Source: an uncultured bacterium
Lineage (GTDB): Bacteria; Armatimonadota; UBA5829; DSUL01
Length of the DNA: 16,366 bases
Direction of reading: 5' to 3'
NCBI GenBank assembly: GCA_937967775.1
Contig: CALCJH010000059.1
Location: forward strand, 1-16,366
Positions 1-6,651 of the stretch are shown in pieces; positions within the stretch are counted from its first letter, which is position 1, and the number at the start of each line of letters is the position of its first letter. Below the pieces are notes generated by a model, which ran no database searches, had not been told where the DNA came from, and worked only from the letters and a program-made list of their open reading frames with translations. A program made the position numbers and the translations under genes.

Positions 1-1
1 G

Positions 2-685
2 CTGGTGGATCCGGCGCACCGCGTGGTGGAATGGATGCTGCAGGATCTGGAGGACAACATCTTCCTGAGCAAGGAGAGCGGCTACGCCGTGCAGGACGAG
101 CGCGCCGCATTCTTCGACTTCGGAGGGATGAACCTGCAGCCTTGTCTTTGCCCGAACGCCATGGCGCATCTGCGGCGTGACGAGGTGCCCCACTTCATCC
201 GGGTCTTCTACAACACCTTCTGGGCCAGCTTCTATACGGATACTGTCTGCTTTGCGGAGTGGGTGCCGCACTTCGGACGGGGAGGCGGGCCTCTTTACAA
301 GACCCCGGACGAGTGCAAGTTCGTTCAGTTCATGCGCAACGCGCTTGTCTACGAAGAGGGCGACGAGTTGCGGATCGGAATGGGTGTGCCACGGCAGTGG
401 ATGCAGGACGGCAGGGAAGCCCGCCTGGAGCGGGGCGGGACGTTCTTCGGGACGATCAGCGTGCTCATTCGTTCGCGCGCCGCGGAAGGGCGCATCGAGG
501 CGCAGCTTGACCTGCCGTCCCGCAATCCGGCTGCCTCGGCTGTGCTGCGGCTGCGCCACCCGGACGGCCTGCCGTTGAGGCGTGTCACGGTGAACGGAAT
601 GGAGCACACCGCATTCGATTCCGCCCGGGAGCTGATCACCCTGCCCGCCACAGCCGGGAGGCTGGACGTCGTGGGCTTTTTCTGA
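2..685 (+). CDS. C-terminal part of an unrecognised protein, possibly a glycoside hydrolase (5' end outside window)
   Basis: The frame is open from the left edge and ends at TGA 683-685. The GTG at 5 is not a convincing start because the frame continues upstream and no ribosome binding site can be seen, so this is read as a truncated gene. About 227 residues are visible. The first ~115 are rich in Trp, Phe and Tyr and look helical (for example FYNTFWASFYTDTVCFAEWVPHF in two blocks around residues 68-90). The last ~100 look like a small beta-sandwich that ends in a VTVNG-type strand. Helical barrel followed by a C-terminal beta-sandwich is a layout common in (alpha/alpha)6 glycosidases and lyases. 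I do not recognise the family with certainty. The next gene starts 27 bases downstream and encodes a secreted polysaccharide-acting protein, which supports a carbohydrate role by context. Function is inference; the reality of the reading frame is well supported. Confidence 0.75.
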   Translation: MVDPAHRVVEWMLQDLEDNIFLSKESGYAVQDERAAFFDFGGMNLQPCLCPNAMAHLRRDEVPHFIRVFYNTFWASFYTDTVCFAEWVPHFGRGGGPLYKTPDECKFVQFMRNALVYEEGDELRIGMGVPRQWMQDGREARLERGGTFFGTISVLIRSRAAEGRIEAQLDLPSRNPAASAVLRLRHPDGLPLRRVTVNGMEHTAFDSARELITLPATAGRLDVVGFF

Positions 686-700
686 GGGGACGGGCGCTTC

Positions 701-707
701 GAGGAGG
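701..707 (+). promoter_or_regulatory. Ribosome binding site that fixes the start of the beta-helix gene
   Basis: GAGGAGG lies five bases before ATG 713. A GTG at 707 in the same frame overlaps the site itself and so cannot be the start it serves. This sets the start of the pectate-lyase-fold gene at 713. Confidence 0.7.
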
Positions 708-712
708 TGCCG

Positions 713-1987
713 ATGAATGCGGTCGTCGTTCTTGCCCTTGCCGGTGCCCTGATGCTTGCCGGGCCGCATCCGGCCTGCCGGGCCGGGGAGAGTTCCGGGC
801 TTCTTCAAAAGCACGGAGTCCGAGGGGACGGGGTCACCGATGACACAAAGGCGCTGCAGGCTGCAATGGAAGAGCTGGCGGAAAGGGGCGGCACGCTGCG
901 TCTGCCCGCCGGCCGCTATCTCGTCGCGGGCAGCCTGCAGGTTCCGGCGGGGGTTGCCATCCAGGGCGAATACGACTTCCCCCGGTGGTCTTCGCCGCTG
1001 AGTGGGACGGTCATTCTTGCGACAGGTGGCCGGGGGGACGAGGAGGCTCCGCCGCTCTTCGACCTCGGCCACTCGAGCGCCGTGCGCGGAATTACGATTT
1101 ACTACCCGGAGCAGAAGACCTCCGACATCCGCCCGTACCCGTGGACCTTCCGTCTGCAGGGCCACGACAACACGGTGGAAAACGTTACGCTGATCAACAG
1201 CTACAACGGCATCCGCACGGGTCCGGCCAATAACGTTCGACACCGCATCAAAAGCGTTTACGGTTGCGTGCTGCGGCGTGGCATCTTCGTGGATTTCTGC
1301 ACGGACATCGGGCGGATCGAGAACGTCCAGTTCCACTGCCACTGGTGGTCCGCGCCGGAGGTGGAGGGGTCCTGGGAACCGGTGTTCCAGTATATGTGGC
1401 GCAATCTCGAGGCCTTCATCTTCGGCCGCACGGACTGGGAATATGTGACCAATACGTTCGTCTTCCCGGTCAAGACCGGTTACCGGTTCATCGCCACTCC
1501 CCACGGGGCGGCAAACGGCCAGTTCTGCGGCATTGGTTCGGATGCCTCTCAGCGATGCTTGGTGGTGGAGTCCATCCAGCCGATGGGGCTACTGATCACC
1601 AACGGCCAGTTTGTCTCGTTCACCGGGGATGATCCGGTGCAGGTCGTCATCGAGGAGTCCTCCGCGGGCAGCGTGCGGCTGGTGAATTGCGCTTTCTGGG
1701 GACCGTCCAACCAGAATGTGGTCATGAAGGGGCAGGGTTTTCTCTCGCTGAACGACTGCTACCTGGGCAGCGACCGGCAGCCGCCCTCGGGTAGGCCGCT
1801 TGTCGAGGCAAGCGGCGGCCGGTTGCAGGTCCGGGGGTGCTCCTTCAGCTCCGGGGGAACGTCCATCGCGCTTCGCGATGGAGTGAAGCACGCCATCATT
1901 AGCGAGAACAACGGGGTGGAGGGTGTCAGAGTCATAAATGAGGCAGGCTCACGAGCCATCCTCGTCAACAACGAGCCCGCGCCCTAA
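713..1987 (+). CDS. Secreted right-handed beta-helix protein, pectate lyase superfamily
   Basis: The protein has 424 residues. It begins with a hydrophobic signal peptide (about residues 1-26, alanine/leucine-rich core, then a Cys-Arg-Ala-Gly stretch), so it is probably exported. Directly after comes the typical N-terminal signature of pectate-lyase-3 and related helices: HGVRGDGVTDDTKALQAA, then GGTLRLPAGRYLV and a VPAGVAIQGE strand. The remainder is Asn/Gly/Val-rich repeating strands (VENVTLINSYNGIRTG, VRLVNCAFWGPSNQNV, LQVRGCSFSSGGTSI), as expected for parallel beta-helix coils. Relatives include polygalacturonases, pectate lyases and beta-1,3-glucanases, so the exact bond cleaved cannot be named; some members are non-catalytic. 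Its stop overlaps an alternative ATG of the heparinase-like gene (TAATG, 1985-1989), which indicates one operon for polysaccharide degradation. The fold assignment is strong and the substrate is unknown. Confidence 0.85.
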   Translation: MNAVVVLALAGALMLAGPHPACRAGESSGLLQKHGVRGDGVTDDTKALQAAMEELAERGGTLRLPAGRYLVAGSLQVPAGVAIQGEYDFPRWSSPLSGTVILATGGRGDEEAPPLFDLGHSSAVRGITIYYPEQKTSDIRPYPWTFRLQGHDNTVENVTLINSYNGIRTGPANNVRHRIKSVYGCVLRRGIFVDFCTDIGRIENVQFHCHWWSAPEVEGSWEPVFQYMWRNLEAFIFGRTDWEYVTNTFVFPVKTGYRFIATPHGAANGQFCGIGSDASQRCLVVESIQPMGLLITNGQFVSFTGDDPVQVVIEESSAGSVRLVNCAFWGPSNQNVVMKGQGFLSLNDCYLGSDRQPPSGRPLVEASGGRLQVRGCSFSSGGTSIALRDGVKHAIISENNGVEGVRVINEAGSRAILVNNEPAP

Positions 1988-2022
1988 TGGCGCGCGCCGG
2001 CGCTCATACGGAGTTCAGGGAT

Positions 2023-5000
2023 ATGCTACGCCGAATCTTCCTGGTTGCGATTGCCGCTGCGATTTTTAATGGCGCCGATGTCGTCCGCTGCGGTCCACTC
2101 TTTGACGACTATCTGAACTACGCCAGGCTTGGCGAGAAAGCCGCTCCTCCTTCGGGCGAGGTGATGCTGACGTCAGCGTCTCCGCTCGGGCAGACCTTCG
2201 CCGTGGCGCCCGGAACGGGAGAGATCTACCGCATCGGGCTTTATGTGAACAGCTCGGCGGAAACTTGGGCGCCTGATGAGACGGTCACCCTGACCCTCTA
2301 CGATTCCCCCGGCAAGTCGCGGAAGCTGGGGGCGTTCTCCATTGATGGCACGATGTGCCGGGTGCAGGGGCTGCGCCATCACGACACGGACCGCGTGCTG
2401 CTGTTCCCCCTGCGCTCGAAACTGAGCGGGGAAAGCTCGCTTTACTTCGAGCTGACCGTCACCGGGGGAGACGGGCAGGTGCGGTTTCACACAGTCCCTG
2501 CGGAACGCTACCCCGGAGGGCGTGCGCGGTCCGCAGGCAGGGAGCAGGTGTTCAGCCTTGCGTTCGAAACCCACATCAAACCCGTTCCGGACCGTGAGGC
2601 CAACCTGCGGGCGTTCTTCGACCGCTTCGACCTGTCACTGCCGCAGCTCGCCGAGGTGAAGAAGGCGGTGGACGCGGGCGACTGGGAGGAGGCCATTGCC
2701 GCGCTTGTGCGCCACTTCCGCAGCCGCTCCGAGCTCTTCGACGAAAGCATCATGGATCCGAAACCAGACCCGTCCTATGACCGGACGGCCGCGGACCGTT
2801 TTATGGCGCAGAAACTCTGGTGTGGCGAAGGGGACAGCCTGAAGGTTGTGCCGTGGCGGCTTCAGAGCTACTGGCATCCTGAATCGCCTGAATGCGGCCA
2901 GAAGTTCGAGCCATGGATCTACGGCTGGCAGATCGAACGGACGCTATGGGGCGCCTATTCCGCAACCGGCGACGAGAAATACGCGCGTGCGGGAATGGAC
3001 TTCCGGATCCAGTGGGTGCTGGACAACTGCCCGAGCCCGAAGGTCACGGGCATCGAGGCGGCTCACCAGGTGTGGAACGAGCTGGCGGCCACCAGCCGCG
3101 CTCCGGGCCATCTGGCCTATGTTTTCTCCCGCGTCTTCAAGTATCCTGGCTTCTCCAACGACGAGCAGCTCATCTACTTTATGCACTGGTACGATAACGC
3201 CGAGTTTCTGCTGGGGACGGATGTGGGAGGCAACTGGCTGGCTCAGGCGGCCACCGGCCTGTATGAGTTCGGGCGGACCTTTCCCGAGTTCAGACGAAGC
3301 GGCGAGTTCGCATCGTGGGGAGCGGATAAGCTGATCCAGGTCTCGCTGGAGACTGTCCGGCCCGACGGCACGCAGCACGAGGCCGCCATCAAGTATCACG
3401 CGATGGTGGCCCGCCGCCTGAAGGCCCTGATGGACGATTACTCCCGGGGCGAGACAAAACTGGACGAGACTGTGGTCCCCCGGCTGAAACGCAACCTTGC
3501 CGGAATGTACGAATGGATGGCGCACACCCTCCAGCCGGATGGCTTCGTGGTGATGTGCGGGGACTCCTGGCACGAGGACTACCGCGAAGAGCTGGCGGAT
3601 GTCGGACGGAAGGTGGGACGTCCGGACTTCGTCTGGATCGCAACCAACGGAAAAGAAGGCAAGCCTCCCGCCGAGACCTCCAAGAGTTTCCCGGACGGCG
3701 GCTATTTCATCCTGCGAAGCGACTTTGGCGGCGATGGCAGGGCGTTCGAGGATGCGCGGCAGCTTTACGTGCACAATGGCGGATGGGTGGGCAGCCACGG
3801 CCACTGGGATCTCCTCTCGGTCGCGCTCTATGCTTACGGGCGCACTCTGCTGATAGACCCGGGCGGAATGTGGCAGGCGCCGGAAGGCCATCCGGACACC
3901 TACTGGCAGAGCAGAGTGCACAGCATGCTGGTGGCGGACGGTCTTGACGTCACCCGCGATCCCGGCCCCAACTGGTGGATGGCCGCAGAGGGTGTGGACT
4001 ACCTTGACGGAAAGCACTTCGGCTATGCCCGACGGGGCATCCCCGAAGTGCGCCGGCGCATCCTGTTCATGAGGCCGGACTATTACCTGATAGACGACTC
4101 AGCCTCGGCCGACCGGGATGTCCAGTGGGATCAGAACTGGAACATCCTGGCCCCGGATGTCCGCACGGACGCCTCTGCCGGGCTGATCGAGACCACTTTC
4201 GAGGATGGTCGTGGCAACCTGATCATCCGGCGGGCTGACACGGAGCCGGCGGCCATCGAAAAGCGTCGCGGATATGTCCCGCTCTCGGAGGACGAGACGT
4301 TGACAGAGACCACCATCGCCTCCTTCCGCCGAACCGGCCGCGGCGCGCGCTTCACCACGGTGCTGTATCCCTATAAGGGTCGGCGTCCGGATCTTGACGT
4401 CCAGCCGGTGCCTGTGGATGGAGGCGCGGACGGCATGGTGCGTGCCGTGCGGGTTTCTGGGCGCGCGGGCGTGGACTTTGCCGTGTTCGGGGATGCTGCG
4501 CTCGGCGAGCTGAGCTTCCGTGACGGCCAGCACCGGCTGAACGGAGATATGCTAGCGGTTCGGACGCGGGACGGACGCCGGATCCTGAGCTACTCCACCT
4601 TCCGCGCCCGCCGTGCGGTGTTCAGCGGGCGGGAGTTGATGCGCTGTGCGAACCCTCAGTTGATTCTGGACGTCGCGTTCCGGCAGGATGGCACGGTCGC
4701 GATCACGGCGCGGGAGAAGGATCCTTCGCTGGTGGTCTGGGTGGGAGACGCAAGGCGCATTCTGGTGAATGGTCAGCCGGCAGCGGGCAGGCCGTCCGGC
4801 GGCTATCTGCGGGTGTTCCCTGGTGAGCTTGAGGCGGTGGTCGTGGACGACAGCTCCCCCGGGTTCCAGCGGATGACCGAGGGAACAAAGTGGACGCCGC
4901 TTGTCCATCCCATCGGTTACGGCTACACCTATACCTATCACGTTATCCGTCCCGAGTGGCGGCCGGAGGGCCGGTATACGGCTGTTGTGCCGAAAGCGGG

Positions 5001-5316
5001 GGAATACCGCATCCAGGCCTACGTGCCCGATATCGCCATCGGCCGTCCGAACGCGGTGGAATACGGCGTGTATGGTTCTCCCGTCCGCCCGGTGGTTGCG
5101 GGAGGGGCAGTTCTGGAGGTGCGACAGGGAGAGCCGGGCGAAGGCAGGTCGCGGATCTTTACCGTGGATCAGTCCCGCCTGCGAAACGAGTGGCTGGACC
5201 TGGGCGTCTGGCGCTTCGAGCAGGGGACGCAACCCGTCCTCTCCGTCCGCAACGTCTCGGATGAGAACGGCCCGTTCCTGGTGTTCGACGCGGTCCGGTT
5301 GATCCGAGGGCGATAG
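2023..5316 (+). CDS. Large secreted heparinase II/III-family polysaccharide lyase
   Basis: The start is placed at ATG 2023 because it opens directly into a signal peptide (MLRRIFLVAIAAAIF) and has GGAG nine bases upstream. An in-frame ATG at 1987 overlaps the previous stop and would add 12 polar residues. The mature protein is large, ~1,097 residues. Residues ~30-185 form a beta-sandwich that looks carbohydrate-binding. Residues ~190-560 form a helical toroid with conserved Trp/Tyr/Asn patches (GNWLAQAATGLYEF, RPDGTQHEAAIKYH). Residues ~560-770 are the heparinase II/III C-terminal sheet domain, with the hallmark GSHGHWDLLS (His592, His594, Asp596) and LLIDPGG. A C-terminal module (~930-1097) resembles the golvesin/xanthan-lyase type accessory domain (YTYHVIRPEWRPEGRYTAVV). 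Members cleave uronate-containing glycans by beta-elimination. The exact polymer (heparin-like, alginate-like or other) cannot be read from sequence. It pairs with the upstream beta-helix protein in an extracellular degradation unit. Confidence 0.88.
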   Translation: MLRRIFLVAIAAAIFNGADVVRCGPLFDDYLNYARLGEKAAPPSGEVMLTSASPLGQTFAVAPGTGEIYRIGLYVNSSAETWAPDETVTLTLYDSPGKSRKLGAFSIDGTMCRVQGLRHHDTDRVLLFPLRSKLSGESSLYFELTVTGGDGQVRFHTVPAERYPGGRARSAGREQVFSLAFETHIKPVPDREANLRAFFDRFDLSLPQLAEVKKAVDAGDWEEAIAALVRHFRSRSELFDESIMDPKPDPSYDRTAADRFMAQKLWCGEGDSLKVVPWRLQSYWHPESPECGQKFEPWIYGWQIERTLWGAYSATGDEKYARAGMDFRIQWVLDNCPSPKVTGIEAAHQVWNELAATSRAPGHLAYVFSRVFKYPGFSNDEQLIYFMHWYDNAEFLLGTDVGGNWLAQAATGLYEFGRTFPEFRRSGEFASWGADKLIQVSLETVRPDGTQHEAAIKYHAMVARRLKALMDDYSRGETKLDETVVPRLKRNLAGMYEWMAHTLQPDGFVVMCGDSWHEDYREELADVGRKVGRPDFVWIATNGKEGKPPAETSKSFPDGGYFILRSDFGGDGRAFEDARQLYVHNGGWVGSHGHWDLLSVALYAYGRTLLIDPGGMWQAPEGHPDTYWQSRVHSMLVADGLDVTRDPGPNWWMAAEGVDYLDGKHFGYARRGIPEVRRRILFMRPDYYLIDDSASADRDVQWDQNWNILAPDVRTDASAGLIETTFEDGRGNLIIRRADTEPAAIEKRRGYVPLSEDETLTETTIASFRRTGRGARFTTVLYPYKGRRPDLDVQPVPVDGGADGMVRAVRVSGRAGVDFAVFGDAALGELSFRDGQHRLNGDMLAVRTRDGRRILSYSTFRARRAVFSGRELMRCANPQLILDVAFRQDGTVAITAREKDPSLVVWVGDARRILVNGQPAAGRPSGGYLRVFPGELEAVVVDDSSPGFQRMTEGTKWTPLVHPIGYGYTYTYHVIRPEWRPEGRYTAVVPKAGEYRIQAYVPDIAIGRPNAVEYGVYGSPVRPVVAGGAVLEVRQGEPGEGRSRIFTVDQSRLRNEWLDLGVWRFEQGTQPVLSVRNVSDENGPFLVFDAVRLIRGR

Positions 5317-5324
5317 AGGGGACG

Positions 5325-5373
5325 GCTCGGCACTTCTCCTGGCGCCCGCCTCCTGAGACCCGAGCGTTTTCTT
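5325..5373 (+). terminator. Probable rho-independent terminator after the heparinase-like gene
   Basis: GCTCGG (5325-5330) pairs with CCGAGC (5360-5365). The region between can extend the stem through TCTC/GAGA and an inner GGC/GCC hairpin. The stem is followed by GTTTTCTT. It starts nine bases after the TAG stop. The stem has internal bulges, so the call is moderate. Its T-tract runs into the -35 box of the next promoter, so the two units are packed tightly together. Confidence 0.45.
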
Positions 5374-5401
5374 GACGCTGACGGCCGGAGGGCGGTATAC
5401 T
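5372..5401 (+). promoter_or_regulatory. Sigma70-type promoter of the CDF metal exporter gene
   Basis: A -35 box TTGACG (5372-5377, five of six consensus bases) and a -10 box TATACT (5396-5401, five of six) are separated by 18 bases. In this GC-rich sequence such AT-rich boxes stand out. Transcription would begin near 5408 and leave a leader of about 145 nt before ATG 5554. An imperfect 17-bp dyad, GGCGG-TATACTG-CCGCC (5391-5407), is centred on the -10 box and could be an operator for a repressor. The regulator itself is not in the window. Confidence 0.7.
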
Positions 5402-5483
5402 GCCGCCGGATCAGGCCATCCCGAGCAGGGCGGGACGGGGCCGGGCCCCTGGCAAGACTGGGGCAGCGAGGATTTCTGCGGTC

Positions 5484-5523
5484 GGACCTCGCGGGACTGT
5501 CTGGAGCGTGTCTCGCGGGGTCC
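5484..5523 (+). promoter_or_regulatory. Leader stem-loop just upstream of the CDF gene start
   Basis: GGACCTCGCG (5484-5493) pairs over ten bases with CGCGGGGTCC (5514-5523), with one U-G pair and a 20-nt loop. The 3' arm covers the only G-rich stretch (GGGG 5517-5520) that could act as ribosome binding site for a TTG start at 5530. The stem is followed by TTTCTGTT, so it could be an attenuator or a translational gate. It matches no riboswitch class I can recognise. The pairing is read directly from the bases; the function is inference. Confidence 0.4.
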
Positions 5524-5553
5524 TTTCTGTTGAATGGTATCCGGCACTCCGAA

Positions 5554-6561
5554 ATGAGCGTGTCCACTCCGGCGATAGACAGCCTGCGCAAGCAGCGGGC
5601 CGCAATGCTCTCTGTCGGGTCCAATACCGCGCTTGTCATCGTGAAACTGGCTGTGGGACTCGCCATCGGATCGGTGGCGGTCATCTCAGAGGCGGTGCAT
5701 TCCGCCATGGACCTGGTGGCGGCTCTCATCGCTTTCGCAGCCGTCCGCGCGTCCGGCCGGCCCGCCGATGCAGACCATCCCTTCGGCCACGGCAAGGCCG
5801 AGAACATCTCCGGAGCCATCGAGGCGCTGCTGATCTTTGCCGCGGCCGCCTGGATCGTCAGGGAGGCTGCCCTGAAGCTGGCGCATGCCGAAACCCTTGA
5901 GATGGCCTACTGGGGAGCCGCCGTCATGCTCCTTTCCTGCGTGGTAAACATCGCCGTCAGCTCCCATCTGTTCCGCGTCGCCCGCGAGACGGATTCCATC
6001 GCCCTGGAAGCCGACGCAGGGCACCTGAGGACCGACGTGTACACCTCCGCCGGAGTCATGTTCGCGCTGGGAGCCATCTGGGTCGGGGAGTCCCTGGTCC
6101 CCGGGGTGCATTTCCACTGGTTCGATCCCGTGGCCGCCATCGCGGTGGCCCTGCTCATCATCCGGGCCGCCTGGCGTCTGACAGCCGAGTCCGTGCGGGA
6201 CCTGATGGACGCAAGCCTCCCACCCGAGGAGGAGCGTTGGATCAGGGACTATATCGCGCGTCTGACTCCCACCATCCGGGGCTACCATCGCCTGCGCACC
6301 CGTAAGGCTGGAGGGCGCAGGTTCATAGAGTTTCATCTACTGGTGGAGTCGGACATGAGCGTGGAGGATGCCCACCGCATCTGTGACGTTATGGGCTGCG
6401 ACATCGAAGAGCGCTTCCCGTTCTCCAGTGTCACCATCCACGTCGAGCCCTGCAACGGAGACTGCAAGCCCAACTGCCGGGCCGGCTGTTTGCTCAGTCG
6501 CGAAGAGCGCGAGGAACTCTGGCCCGGCACAGGAGAGAAGGGTGGATTCGGGCAGGAATGA
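5554..6561 (+). CDS. Cation diffusion facilitator (CDF) family metal efflux transporter
   Basis: This is an inner-membrane antiporter that exports divalent metal ions in exchange for protons. The length (335 residues) and layout fit the family: six transmembrane segments in roughly residues 18-220, then a cytoplasmic domain to ~298. The transport-site pairs are visible: His49-x3-Asp53 in SEAVHSAMD and His157-x3-Asp161 in GHLRTD, a His/Asp set common in zinc-type exporters. The loop motif GRPADADHPFGHGKAEN is a family hallmark. The cytoplasmic domain ends in the usual VTIHVEP and is then followed by a Cys-rich tail, with Cys300, 304, 308 and 312 spaced by four and a charged end. The start is uncertain: ATG 5554 is used here, while TTG 5530 in the same frame has GGGG at a suitable distance. 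The gene has its own promoter and a structured leader, suggesting metal-dependent control. Family is certain; the metal (Zn, Co, Cd or Fe) is inferred. Confidence 0.93.
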   Translation: MSVSTPAIDSLRKQRAAMLSVGSNTALVIVKLAVGLAIGSVAVISEAVHSAMDLVAALIAFAAVRASGRPADADHPFGHGKAENISGAIEALLIFAAAAWIVREAALKLAHAETLEMAYWGAAVMLLSCVVNIAVSSHLFRVARETDSIALEADAGHLRTDVYTSAGVMFALGAIWVGESLVPGVHFHWFDPVAAIAVALLIIRAAWRLTAESVRDLMDASLPPEEERWIRDYIARLTPTIRGYHRLRTRKAGGRRFIEFHLLVESDMSVEDAHRICDVMGCDIEERFPFSSVTIHVEPCNGDCKPNCRAGCLLSREEREELWPGTGEKGGFGQE

Positions 6562-6588
6562 CCTTTTCGGCTGTGGAAGCCTTCTTTT

Positions 6589-6620
6589 AAGCAAGCCGTC
6601 CTCTCCAGGACGGCGGCTTT
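6589..6620 (+). terminator. Hairpin after the CDF gene, possible terminator
   Basis: GCCGTCC (6595-6601) and GGACGGC (6608-6614) form a perfect 7-bp stem with a TCTCCA loop. It extends outward by AAGC (6589-6592) pairing with GCTT (6616-6619) across small bulges. It begins 27 bases after the CDF stop and 60 bases before the mannosidase. The tract after the stem is only TTT, so termination may be partial. Confidence 0.45.
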
Positions 6621-6651
6621 CACGTACAGGACGGGGAGAGACGCGATATCT

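Noticed and set aside
2944..5547. Open frames on the - strand (2944-4017 and 4552-5547)
   Set aside because: They mirror the heparinase-like gene, show shadow composition and no recognisable domain.
5408..5553. NiCo (czcD) or manganese (yybP-ykoY) riboswitch in the CDF leader
   Set aside because: From memory of their conserved cores I could not fit either one, so only a generic stem-loop is reported.
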